64,000 bases of DNA, from contig CM039505.1 in assembly GCA_022432975.1 (NCBI GenBank), positions 47,784,544 through 47,848,543 on the forward strand. Reading direction: 5' to 3'. Under the pieces are notes generated by a model. That model was given only the letters and a program-made list of their open reading frames with translations, did not search any database and was not told where the DNA came from. Position 1 is the first letter of the stretch. Each line of letters begins with the position of its first letter. Source of the DNA: Begonia masoniana. Taxonomy: Eukaryota > Streptophyta > Magnoliopsida > Cucurbitales > Begoniaceae. Shown here piece after piece: positions 52,602 to 63,545 of this stretch. The position numbers and the translations under genes are program-made.

Positions 52602-54316
52602 TAACCATGGAACCACGAAACTTTAACCAGCAGAATCTCCTTGTTGCGTAATACCTTGATGGAAGACTCCAGAATGCGTACCGGCCTCTCCTCATAGGTC
52701 AAGGTAGGCTGTACCTCGATGTCTATTGCCTCCACGGCATGTGATGGATCACACAAACACTTCCGAAGCATGGATACGTGAAATACGTCATGAATACCCT
52801 CCATAGAAGCTGGAAGCTGCAATCTGTATGCCATCTTTCCGATCCTCTTCGTCACCTTCTTCGAACTCTAGCTCTCTCCGTCTAGTGTCAGCATAGCTCT
52901 TCTGTCTGCTCTGAGCTACCTCAATACGCTGTCGGATAATGGCAATCTTCTCCGCCGTCTGTTGTAGAATCTTAGGACCAACGATGCTGGCCTCACCAAC
53001 CTCGTCCCAATATAGTGGAGATCTACACTTTCGACCATTTAAGGCTTCATACGGAGCCATGCCAATGGTAGCCTGGAAGCTGTTGTTTTAGGAGAACTCG
53101 ATCAGTGGCAAGTACCTGCTCCACGATCCCTGAAACTCCAGCACACATGCTCTAAGCATATCCTCCAAAATCTGATTTGTCCTCTCTGTCTGACCATCAG
53201 TCTGAGGATGAAATGCTGTGCTGAAATTAAGCTGAGTCCCCATAGCTTTGTGCAGACTCTTCCAGAACTTCGACGTGAACCTCGGATCTCGATCCGAGAC
53301 AATAGAAACCAGCACTCCGTGCAATCTCACAATCTCCTGTACATAGAGCTCTGCGAGCTGATCCATAGAAGATGCCATTCTCACAGATAAGAAGTGGGCC
53401 GACTTTGTCAATCGGTCCACAATAACCCATATGCCGTCATGGCCCTTCGTCATCCTCAGGAGCCCCACAATGAAATCCATGGAGATCTGCTCCCACTTCC
53501 ACTTCGGAATCGGCAGTGGCAATAACGTTCCGGCCGGTCTCTGGTGCTCTGCCTTCACCTGTTGACACACTAAACAGGTCTCAACGTACTTGGCAACCTC
53601 CCTCTTCATGTTCGGCCACCAGAAGTGTTGTTTCAAATCCCGGTACATCTTGGTACTTCCCGGGTGCACAGAATATGCCGAAGAATGTGCCTCGGCCAAT
53701 ATATCCTTCTTCATATCCTCATCATTAGGCACGTATCACCTATGCCTGAACTTCAGAATACCATTCTCTGATAAATGGAAATCTGACGAGTCTCCCAATG
53801 TCATGCTCGATCGAAGCTCCTCACACTCCGTATCATTCTGCTGAGCCTCACGTATACGATCTAGAATAGTTGGCCTGAGAGAAATGTTGGTGAGCATACT
53901 GGACAACTCTGCCACTATCTCAACGTCGAACCTCTCAATCTCAGACCGCAGCGTAACTGACATCGCTGCTAATGAAGGCTGACTCGCAGAAGGCACTCTA
54001 CTCAAGGCATCAGCAACCTTGTTCGCCTTTCCTAGATGGTACTGATATCAAAATCGTAGTCTTTGACGAACTCAAGCCACCTTTTCTGACGCATATTCAG
54101 CTCCTTCTGCGTAAATAAATACTTCAAACTCCTGTGGTCAGAAAATATCTCGCACTGCTGCCCATATAAATAATGTCTCCATATCTTCAGTGCGAAGACC
54201 ACAGCTGCCAACTCAAGGTCGTGCGTAGGATAATTCTGCTCGTACGGCTTCAACTGCCGAGAAGCATATACAATAACTCTTCCCTCCTGCATCAATACAC
54301 AACCGAGTCCCACTCC
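52602..54316 (-). pseudogene. Tekay-like pol, 3' half: RNase H, integrase, C-terminal tail
   Basis: Minus strand. It starts inside RNase H at [15 protein letters not shown] (54316 downward) and continues through [15 protein letters not shown], a [15 protein letters not shown] stretch and SLAAMSVTLRSEIE. Integrase has the zinc domain (HSSAYSVHPG...CLVCQQVK), the catalytic MDFIVGLLRM, SDRDPRFTSKFW, HPQTDGQTERTNQ and ILEDMLRA. The tail has MAPYEALNGRKCRSPLYW, then a deletion of roughly 100 bp in the LEFEEGD region, MAYRLQLPASM, HDVFHVSMLRKC and VRILESSIKVLRNKEI. Frameshifts near 54035, 53735, 53087 and 52850 disable it. The upstream gag, protease and RT are missing because a Cassandra array adjoins at 54317. 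Confidence 0.86.
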
Positions 54317-54344
54317 AGACGCGTTTTGGAGCACAATTGACAAC

Positions 54345-54420
54345 GGATCCCATAAGAACTCCGAAGTTAAAAAGTGCTTCGGCGAGAGCGATTCCAGGTT
54401 AGGTGACCTTCCGGAAAGTT
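54345..54420 (+). other. 5S rRNA-derived block, Cassandra fragment
   Basis: GGATCCCATAAGAACTCCG through GTGACCTTCCGGAAAGTT. It is related to the 5S internal control region but with an extra A in the AAGTTAAAAAGTGC part. Confidence 0.82.
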
Positions 54421-54582
54421 CTCGCCAAACAAAGCCGTGAGGGGAGGATATTGGGCTACAGCCCAATCCCCAGAGCGGACAATATCTTACTGGATACGGG
54501 TCGTTACAAATGGTATCAGAGCCTGTACCCAACCGGAAATGTGGCCGATGAGAACGTTGGGCCCCTGAGGGGGGGGGGTGAT

Positions 54583-54983
54583 TGTGATGACCCGAATGTG
54601 AACGTATGTGTACGACTGCGGGAAAAACCTCAGGTTGCGGGGCAAACCTCGGGACCTAAGCCGAGTGTAGGCGAATCCCGGACTAGAGTATAGGCGAATC
54701 CCGGGTCATAAAGAGGGGGTTGTCACAATCCCACATCGCTTGGGGAAGTACATGAAAATGAAACATATGTAAGAGATCCCTCCCAAGATAGCAAGACGCG
54801 TTTTAGATCACGATTGACAACGGATCCCATAAGAACTCCGAAGTTAAAAAGTGCTTCGGCGAGAGCGATTCCAGTTAGGTGACCTTCCGGAAAGTTCTCG
54901 CCAAACAAAGCCGTGAGGGGAGGATATTGTGCTACGGCCCAATCCCCAGAGCGACAATATCTTACTGGATACGGGTCGTTACA
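54583..54983 (+). repeat. Cassandra LTR, middle, 401 bp
   Basis: TGTGATGACCCGAATG to GTCGTTACA. The 5S-derived block lies at 54822-54896. After it, ACAGGGTAAGCAGAGCC replaces the normal primer-binding site, so this unit's priming site is lost. Confidence 0.87.
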
Positions 54984-55058
54984 ACAGGGTAAGCAGAGCC
55001 GTACCCAACCGGAAATGTGGCCGATGAGAACGTTGGGCCCCTGAGGGGGGGGGGTGAT

Positions 55059-55459
55059 TGTGATGACCCGAATGTGAACGTATGTGTACGACTGCGGGAA
55101 AAACCTCAGGTTGCGGGCAAACCTCGGGACCTAAGCCGAGTGGATTCGAATCCCGGACTAGGTATGGCGAATCCCGGGTCATAAAGAGGGGGTTGTCACA
55201 ATCCCACATCGCTTGGGGAAGTACATGAAAATGAAACATATGTAAGAGATCCCTCCCAAGATAGCAAGACGCGTTTTAGATCACGATTGACAACGGATCC
55301 CATAAGAACTCCGAAGTTAAAAGTGCTTCGGCGAGAGCAATCCCAAGTTGGGTGACCTTCTGGGAAGTTCTCGCCAAACAAAGCCATGAGGGGAGGATAT
55401 TGTGCTACGGCCCAATCCCCAGAGCGGACAATATCTTGCTGGGAAACGGGGTCGTTACA
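55059..55459 (+). repeat. Cassandra LTR, right, 401 bp
   Basis: TGTGATGACCCGAATG to GTCGTTACA. The 5S-derived block at 55295-55370 is closest to true 5S in the C-box part (GGGTGACCTTCTGGGAAGTT). The chromovirus pol begins just after it. Confidence 0.87.
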
Positions 55460-57902
55460 TTACCTATCTTGAAAAGTGACACTTATAAAATTAATGATGT
55501 TATGATATACGAAGATTATTATTGTGCAAAGAACGTATTCTAACCTAAGACGAAAATTATTTTTCAGATGCCCCCAAGACGAGCTCCTGAGCCCATGTGC
55601 CGTTCCCTCACTATTGGTACCCAAGAAAGATGGCACAATGAGGATGTGTGTTGATAGCCGAGCCGTTAATCAAATCAACGTGAAATATAGATTTCTCATC
55701 CTTAGGCTCGAGGACATGTTGGATAAACTCAGTGGAGCGACGATATTTTTGAAAGTGGACCTTAAGAGTGGCTACTACTAGATACGAATGAAGACATTGA
55801 CGAGTGGAAGACTACGTTTAAGACTAAGTACGGGCTATTTGAGTGGATGGTAATGCCCTTTGGGTTATCTAACGCGCCTAGTACTTTCATTTGACTTATA
55901 GACCACGTACTTAAGGATTTCTTAGGAAGTTTATAGTTGTCTATTTTGACGACATATTGGTGTATAGTCTAAACCTCCCACAGCATCTTAACCATCTCAG
56001 TATACTTTTCCAAACCCTACAAAAAGCTCAGTTATATGGAAATTTAAGCAAATGTTCATTCGCGCAAGACAATGTTTATTTCCTAGGATTTGTCACTTCT
56101 AAAGATGGAATGGAAGCCGATGTTGACAAGATCAAGGCAATTAAGGATTGGTCTACACCTAATTCTATATATGAGGTACGTAGCTTCCATGGACTAGTCT
56201 CTTTTTATAGGAGATTTATCAAGGACTTTAGCTCAATAGTCTCACCACTTACGGATTGCATGAAGAAAAACAAAAATTTTACTTGGACCCCAGCCTGCCA
56301 AAAGAGCTTTGAGTTAATTAAGGACAAGTTATACCACTCACCGATGCTAGCACTCCCGGATTTTAGTAAAGTATTTGAAATTAAGAGTGACACTTCACTG
56401 GAGCACTGGAGCACTGACAACATTACCTCTTGTCTAGAGAATTTGTTTGACCATCAAGCCTTGAGACACATCAAAAGTCAGCATAAGTTATACAAAAGAC
56501 ATGCAAATTGAGTAGAGTTCTTGGAGAGGTTCCCATATATTCTGAAGTATGTCAAAAGGAAGGATAATGTAGTCGTCGATGCACTTTCGAGGAAACACAT
56601 TCTACTTACCGAGTTAGGGACTAGATTCTTCGAATTTGAATGGATTAAAGGAAGCTATGAATCTGACCCTGACTTTGGATATTATTACACCAAGTGCAAT
56701 GAAAAGGCCGAAGGAGACTATAGACTTATGGACGACTACTTATTAAGAGCGGGAAAATTGTGTATTTTGCAAGAAAGTTTAAGGTGATGTCTGGTAAAAG
56801 AAGCACATTGTGGAGGATTAGCGAGTCATTTCGGTGAAAAGAAGACCCTTGATATGCTTAAGGAACACTTCTATTGGCCACACAGGAAAGGAGACGTGCA
56901 CCGCATAGTGGAAACATGTGTCATTTGCAAGAAAGCCAAGAGTAAGGTTCTACCACAAGGCTTATATATGCCTTTACCTGTTCCCTCACACCCTTGGGTT
57001 GAAGTCAGTATGGACTTCGTTTTGGGATTGTCACGGACTGCTCGTAATAAGAATTCAATCATGGTGGCTGTGGATCGTTTCTCCAAGATGGCACATTTCA
57101 TTCCTTGTGCAAAAATGGATGATGCCTGCTCAATAGCAGATTTATTTTTCAAAGAGATCGTTGGCCTGCATGGTATACCGCATTCTATAATGTCAGATCT
57201 TGACACTAAATTTTTGAGCTCCTTTTGGACCACTTTGTGGAAGAAGTTGGGGACGAAGCTGTGTTTTAGCATATCTTTCCACCCCCAAACTGATGGGCAG
57301 ACAAAAGTTGTTAACAAGACCTTACGCTCCCTCTTACGCAGTATTGTAGGTAAGAAACTATCCAGTTGGGATCTAGTCCTTCCGGTATTGGAATTTGCTT
57401 ACAATCACACCCTTCATTCCACTACTGAGCAAATGCCCTTTGAGGTTGCCTATGGGTTTAATCCATGTACACCGTTGGACATTTTTCCCTTACCAATTAA
57501 TGAACTGGCCAACCTATCATGAGCAAACAAGGCTGAGCATGTTAAGAAATTACATGAGAGCGTGAGTCAAGCCATCGAAAAGAAAAATGTGAGCATGGCT
57601 AATCGAGTAAATAAAGGTCAAAAAGAAGTTATTTTCAATGAAGGAGATTTGGTTTGGTTGCATTTGCGCTAAGAGAGATTCCCTGATAAAAGGAAATCTA
57701 AGTTACTCCCTAGAGCAGATGGATCATTCAAGGTGTTGGAGCAAATAAACAACAACGCTTATAAAATTGAATTGTCGGGTGATTATGGAGTATCGGCTAC
57801 TTTCAATGTCATGGAGCTATCACCCTATATAAGCGATGAAGAAAACTTTGAGGGGCCCAAATTAAAGGATTTGAGGTCAAATCCTCAATCACCTAGGGAG
57901 GA
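55460..57902 (+). pseudogene. Chromovirus (Reina/Galadriel-type) pol: RT, RNase H, integrase
   Basis: Plus strand. RT starts inside the domain with [13 protein letters not shown] (about 55600), [24 protein letters not shown] then [15 protein letters not shown] and [10 protein letters not shown] (about 55937-55967). RNase H: VRSFHGLVSFYRRFIKDFSS, then a deletion and VVDALSRKH. Integrase: CVICKKAKSKV, MDFVLGLSRTARNKNSI, SDLDTKFLSSFW, SFHPQTDGQTKVVN and YNHTLHSTT. The C-terminal tail reads KLLPRADGSFKVLEQINNNAYKIEL and runs into the right LTR. Several stops and frameshifts are present. gag and protease are missing because of the insertions to the left. Confidence 0.85.
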
Positions 57903-58894
57903 TGATGTGCCCCATAGGCCCATTATATTGTCTCAAGCCCAAGCCCATAATTTAACTAACCTATGCATTTACAAACTTGTCACTTTTGCAGGTAATGGAT
58001 CGTGCGAAGGCTTGAAGGATACCTTGGGAGACTTGAAGTGGAAGATCAAAGCTATGGACAAGGACCAACCAAAGCAACTAATCACTTGGAAGTTCAAGCA
58101 AGGAGACCATGATGCTCATATGAGAATTTGTCTTCCTGAGCTGTGAATCGTGTATCTTTTTTTATTTAAAACTTATTTGGGCAAACATTGGCCTTCTTGT
58201 TAAACTTTATTATATGCATGCATGTTAGGCATTTAGGACTAGATGTATGGTAGGTTAGAGGTGGTTTGGTTAAAGTTTTAGCCCACTTAAAGACATGACT
58301 TGCAAGGAAGCCCAAATGATGGCCCAACCCACTCTAAACCCTAGCCAACCACCAATAGATCTATAAATCATGGCTATTGGTGTCTGTAGACTTTTTGACT
58401 AATTTCTAAGGAGCATCCACGGATTTTCTCTTCATTGTTGAAGAAGGTTAAAGCAAGGGTCTTCAAGGTGAGCTTGGTTGAGCATCAACCGAGGGGGCCC
58501 TTCTAGCTTGGTAGCTCATAAGGGTTGTATTAGCCATCTTCTTCTCCATTCTCTTGAGAGTGGAAAACAGCAAGAAGTGGCCACAAACCGTTTCCATTGA
58601 ATCAGTTTCTTTTCTTTGGAAGGAAACATTGCCAAAAGCTCAAAATATTGCTTATTGGCTGATTCTTGGAGTTTTTACAAATCTTCTTCTTCTTAATGAA
58701 TTTGGACCACGCCTTCCACCGTCATACATTTCACTCACTCCACTAATCTCTCCCATAAAATTTCGTTTCATTTGAAGCACATTTGGTTGTTTATCTTCAT
58801 ACTTTTGTTTGAGATTTCCTCAATTTAGCCGATTCTAAGGAGCTACGATCCATTTGAGGTTCTTGAGCTTGTCTTGCAAGCGTGGGCCTAACAC
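57903..58894 (+). repeat. Chromovirus LTR (right), about 0.99 kb
   Basis: Starts TGATGTGCCCCATAGGCCC (or two to three bases later at TGTGCCC) and ends GGGCCTAACA. Its first part matches 47656-48103. The copia 5' half begins directly after it. No convincing target duplication was found (AGTGA left versus CTGAG or ACTGA right, depending on where the LTR ends). Confidence 0.8.
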
Positions 58895-60544
58895 TGAGAG
58901 GGGTTCAATGAGCAGAAGGGAAAACGTGACTCATTAAAGTTAACATGACGGGAGATGTATATTTTGTTTGATTTTCGGGAGATGTATATTTTGTTTGATT
59001 TTGGATCGAAGCATGTGTAGCCTTTATGATATGGACTAAGACCTAAATTAACGCACGGAAAGGAACGAGAATGTAATTTATGTTGGTTAAAAGAATGAAA
59101 GAAGAGAACACACAAGCAACCAAATACACGCAAAGACGTGTAATCAGGGACAGAGCCAAACAAGCATTCAAAAGGAGATTTATTTTTAAGGAGGTAACAA
59201 GTTAATTAAACGAGTGGCAGTATCAAAAGCGTAAGGCCAGAAACGATGGGGAACAGACGAGTGAAAAAGGAGAGAGAGACCTGTTTCTACCACATGACGA
59301 TTTTTACGCTCTACTCGACCGTTTTGGTTTGGAGTATATGGACACGAGACGCGATGATGAATACCAATGGACTTAATGAGAGTGGAAAGGGATTGGAACT
59401 CCCCTCCCCAATCAGATTGGATAGCTTTGATAGGACGACTGAATTGAGTATAGATAAAACGTTGAAACTGCACAAAGGTCATGTAGACCTCGCTTTTTGA
59501 CTTTAAGGGAAAGAGCCATGTGAACCGAGTACAATCATCCACAAACAATAGAAAATATCGAGCACTAGTAACAGATATTATAGAAGAAAGACCCCAAACA
59601 TCAGTATGTATAAGTTCAAATGGTAAATTTGCACGAGAATCATAATTTTAAAACGACAAACGGTGAATTTTACTCATTTGACAAGAAGTACAAAAATTTG
59701 GCAGCTTAGTTTGTACAAAACGAATATTACAAGTGCTTAGTACAGATTCCAAAATAGACAGAGAGGGGTGACCCAAATGAGAGTGTCGAAGTTGAGATTT
59801 TGAAAATGTTGGACTCGGCAAGCCAACAAACAGAGAGCGAGCTGGAGAGGTTAACTGAATTTGATACAATCTGTCGCTGACAGACCCTCGAAGAAGGATT
59901 TGATTAGAGATCCGATCCTCGACAAAAAAACAGTGAGCATGAAATTCAACGTATACAGAATTTTGACTACACAATTTACTAATGCTAAGCAGATTGTGAG
60001 AGAATTTTGGAGTGTGACAAACTGAGTGTAATTGAAGGGGATGACTAGGAGTATGAATAACAACAGAACCGATGGAGATATTTTGAGAGAGTTCATCATC
60101 TGTGGTAGCCACGTGGTGGAGCCACTGTATGGCCGTGGCTGGTAGAGGATTTCTGAATTTGGGGTAAAGTGTTGTGTTGCACTGGAGTCCAGAACCCAAG
60201 GGACGGCGGAGTGCGAGGTGGGTAATAGGCCGGTGGTGAGGGCGGTGGGAGGAGCCATGTACTCGAAGAAGATGATTTTTGGAAAATCGAGTGAAGAAAA
60301 TGAATTTGGATAGTACGGGTTAGGGGGATAGAGAACTGGGTCAGGTATCTGGGTTTGAGGGTAGTGGGTTGGACCGGGTATATGGGTATATGAGCTGGAC
60401 TGGGTTGGTAGAAGGCTGGGTCGGCGTTCGGGCTTGGGTGTAGTGGGCTTGAGTGGATGGGTTTGTAGGGCGGGTATGGTTTGGTGGACTGGGCCAGTAA
60501 TGGGCGTTCATCCTGTGGTAACAGGCTGGGGCTGAATGGACCAG
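58895..60544 (-). pseudogene. Ale/Retrofit-like copia pol, 5' half (gag end, protease, integrase)
   Basis: Minus strand. A proline-rich gag C-terminal linker (60540-60270), then protease with PWVLDSSATQHFTPN (about 60190), the GAG-pre-integrase zinc site (LRHSHLGHPSL ... CTSCQMSKIH) and the integrase core with MFVDDCTRFTWLFPLK, SDWGGEFQSL, HHRVSCPYTPNQNGRVERKNR and FGCLCVLFF. It continues to FPFCSLNPSQ and is cut by the chromovirus LTR; the proline-rich start of the 3' half at 47655 follows naturally. A 27-bp tandem duplication (58948-59001) repeats SNKIYISRK. Frameshifts occur near 59860 and 59650. The LTR and gag N-terminus are lost at the junction with the TR-GAG copy. Confidence 0.85.
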
Positions 60545-60599
60545 TGAATGAAAGCTTGTCCTCAAGCGAACAACAATAAGCATAGAAATCTAACAAAGT

Positions 60600-62160
60600 T
60601 TATCCAGAATTTTCTAAAATTTTAAGTCTGCAGAATATTTAAAATTTCCATGGTAAAATTATCTAAATCACAGTTCGCAGTATTTTGTCTCAGCTTGATA
60701 TTTGCATGCAAACAACCATCGAAATAAACACTTTCAATAATACAACTCATGATATCGCATTGAGAAAAATTTAATCAGAAATACTTGTGTGTGTACATGC
60801 TCAAATTCATTATCGTTTAACTGATAGATCTATACTTGTGTCTTATGAGAAGGGAAATCAAAAATACCACTCAGGGTCACTCCATCCACTCTTATTGTTC
60901 ATCAGTCTTGCCCATTATTCACTAATAACAAATATGAGTAAACAGAATAAAAGTCGATAGGTCTTTAATTAAGCTTGTAATGTAAGGCCGGGTTTATAAG
61001 GTAGGAAATTTTTGGATTCAAGCGAAACTCTAGAGCACAATCCATCCTTATGTCACCCTCACTCCTTACACTCACTTGAACTCTTTTTTTTAATCAGTTA
61101 ACCCAATAATCCCCCAAACTTGTCTCACTCTCTATTTTTCAAAACCAACTCATTTGTCAATGTCTTTACTAACAAACATAAAATACAAATACTAATCAAC
61201 AAATCAAATAGCATATAAAAAATTGTTCTACTGCTGACAATTCAAATTTTTTTTTTTTTTTTTTTCACAACTTTAATCACTGAAAAATATAAAAGAAGAA
61301 TAAATAAAATCCCAAAATACTAACAACTTAGACAATTGACAACAGAATTAGCTCTCATTCTCACCACTACTTTCTCCAACTCTCCCCATAATATGTACCC
61401 ACAACCCTGTGCTCAATAAACAGGATAGTCAAAATAATTTCAGGGTAGGTTAAGTTAGGGTTGACAAAACAGTGATAAATAAAGGTTCAAATAGGAGACT
61501 AAGGGTGCCATTTAAATGACACAAATAGGGTATGTCAATAAAGGCTCAAACGGTCCAAAGATGGCCTAAGTCATTCTCTTATGTCTGCAAAAATCATAAT
61601 TTATATTCATGAATGCAGGGCAAAACCAAGACAATTTAATCCTCACTAATCACTCACTAAATTTAAATGGAGTTCACTCCCTTTCAGTGTTTGCACTCAA
61701 GCACTCCCTTACTGTGTTTAGGCTCTCGATCTCAAGACAACAATTTATATCATTATCAGCTAAATTTAAACAAGAATGAACATTTCCACACAAACAAGTC
61801 TATCTTCCTAAATTCCAATCAATGCTACTATCACAAATCATACTATCTCAGAATCTATTCAGAAGTTGAAACATGCATTAATCAACGTTGCAGTCATCGA
61901 CACTTTAAACAAATGAAATAAATAATCATACCATAAAATTCAAAATATTAAGCAGACTTACTAATCTAAACATGTTTATCAATTTAAAATAATATCCAAA
62001 TAAATCCCCCCCCAAATTTGAAATAAACATTGTCCTCAATGTAAAGAATAAATCATACACAAAAATTAGGAAAGGGGATAGTGTACCTCTTGTGGGGCCC
62101 GACAGCAGTGTGGTGGAGCTTCGGTCGAGAGAGCAATCTATCAAGAACTGTTTTTTCATT
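60600..62160 (-). other. TR-GAG copy 2 non-coding interior
   Basis: Homologous to about 37400-38960 in reverse. It contains the purine motifs (plus-strand CCCCCCAAATTTG near 62005 and TCCCCCAAACTTG near 61108) and a T-run at about 61243-61264 matching the A-run of copy 1. No coding function. Confidence 0.75.
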
Positions 62161-62205
62161 TTCATTACTTATTTTTTTATTTTATTTATTTATTTTTTTT
62201 TATAA

Positions 62206-62697
62206 ATAAAATAAAATAAAATAAAATAAAATAAAATAAAATAAAATAAAATAAAAATAAAGGAAAATAAAAAGAAAATAAAATAAAATAAAATAAAATA
62301 AAATAAAATAAAATAAAATAAAATAAAATAAAATAAAATAAAATAAAATAAAATAAAATAAAATAAAATAAAATAAAATAAAATAAAATAAAATAAAATA
62401 AAATAAAATAAAATAAAATAAAATAAAATAAAATAAAATAAAATAAAATAAAATAAAATAAAATAAAATAAAATAAAATAAAATAAAATAAAATAAAATA
62501 AAATAAAATAAAATAAAATAAAATAAAATAAAATAAAATAAAATAAAATAAAATAAAATAAAATAAAATAAAATAAAAAAAATAAAATAAAATAAAATAA
62601 AATAAAATAAAATAAAATAAAATAAAATAAAATAAAATAAAATAAAATAAAATAAAATAAAATAAAATAAAATAAAATAAAATAAAATAAAATAAAA
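62206..62697. repeat. AAAAT microsatellite, about 490 bp
   Basis: Almost uninterrupted AAAAT pentamers, roughly 90 or more units, with a few breaks (about 62252-62275 and 62575). The equivalent place in copy 1 (about 37085-37130) has only around eight ATTTT units. The long hydrophobic open frame on the minus strand here is a repeat artefact. Confidence 0.93.
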
Positions 62698-63480
62698 ATC
62701 ATACTTTTATAAAACACTAAATGAAGAAATAAAAACCGAAATGAAAATACTTGAAACGGGAAATGAAAATACGAGAGAAAAATTAAGTAAGAAGAAAATA
62801 AAAAGAAAGAAAGATAAAAGGAACGAATTAAAAATAGAAATAGAACAGAATACAATAAATAAAATAAAGGAAAATAAAAGAAAATAAAAATTATAAGGAA
62901 AATAAATTCAGGAAAATAAATGGTTAATTAATCTAAAATAAAAATTACTTAGAACAAGAAAAAGAAAGATAAAAAGAAAAGAAAATAATAAATAACATAA
63001 CAAAAAAAATTAAAATTAAAATTAAATAAAATGATAAATGAATAACAGAATTTAAGATAACTAAATTGGACCCTATTTAAAAGCAGAAAAATAAATAACA
63101 TAAAGAAGCAATAAATAAATAAAAAGACAATAAAATAACAGTAAGAAAGAAGAAAAATTAAATGATAAAAATAAAATAAAATGACTTAATCGGAACCTAT
63201 TTAAAGAAAAATAAAAATAAAAGACAAGAATAAAGAAAATAGAGAAAATAAATGATATAAGAAAACTAAAACATAAAATAGAAATACTAATAATAATGAT
63301 AAGAAATAAAATAAAACAAAAAATAAAAATAAAAATAAATAACAAATGGGTTACAAAAGATGATTATTTTTATTTTTATTTATTTTGTTTTTTTTTTTTT
63401 TTTTTGTTTTTTTTTTAATTTAATACTAATAAAATGAAATAAAAATAAAAATAAAATAAAATAAAAAAAAATAAAAAGTA
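62698..63480 (-). other. TR-GAG copy 2 purine-rich interior
   Basis: A-rich plus strand with AAATAAA runs and a T-run near 63390-63415, homologous to 36630-37370 in reverse. No gene. Confidence 0.7.
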
Positions 63481-63486
63481 TACTAG

Positions 63487-63504
63487 GGTGGGTTGCCTCC
63501 CACC
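63487..63504. other. Conserved stem-loop downstream of gag-protease
   Basis: GGTGGG-TTGCCT-CCCACC, the inverted counterpart of 36608-36625. It is kept in both copies immediately after the ORF and next to GCGCTT, and is a recurrent feature of Athila-type elements. Confidence 0.65.
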
Positions 63505-63545
63505 AAGCGCTTGTTTTAGCGTCAACAGCCCGACACCATATTCTG

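Larger units (their letters stand above)
54317..55459 (+). mobile_element. Tandem Cassandra TRIM: three LTRs, two interiors
   Basis: Order: LTR fragment (54317-54508), interior with primer site TGGTATCAGAGCC (54511-54523) and G-rich purine tract, full LTR (54583-54983), interior with a degraded primer site, full LTR (55059-55459). Both complete LTRs are exactly 401 bp, start TGTGATGACC and end GTCGTTACA. Interiors are about 75 bp. Such LTR-interior-LTR-interior-LTR arrays arise by unequal recombination between TRIM copies. The left fragment begins AGACGCGTTTTGGAGC directly against broken Tekay-like RNase H. Confidence 0.9.

Noticed and set aside
62190..62855. Long minus-strand open frame with FILFY repeats, resembling a membrane protein
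   Set aside because: It is the translation of the AAAAT microsatellite. Pentamers without stops give a periodic hydrophobic string in any frame.
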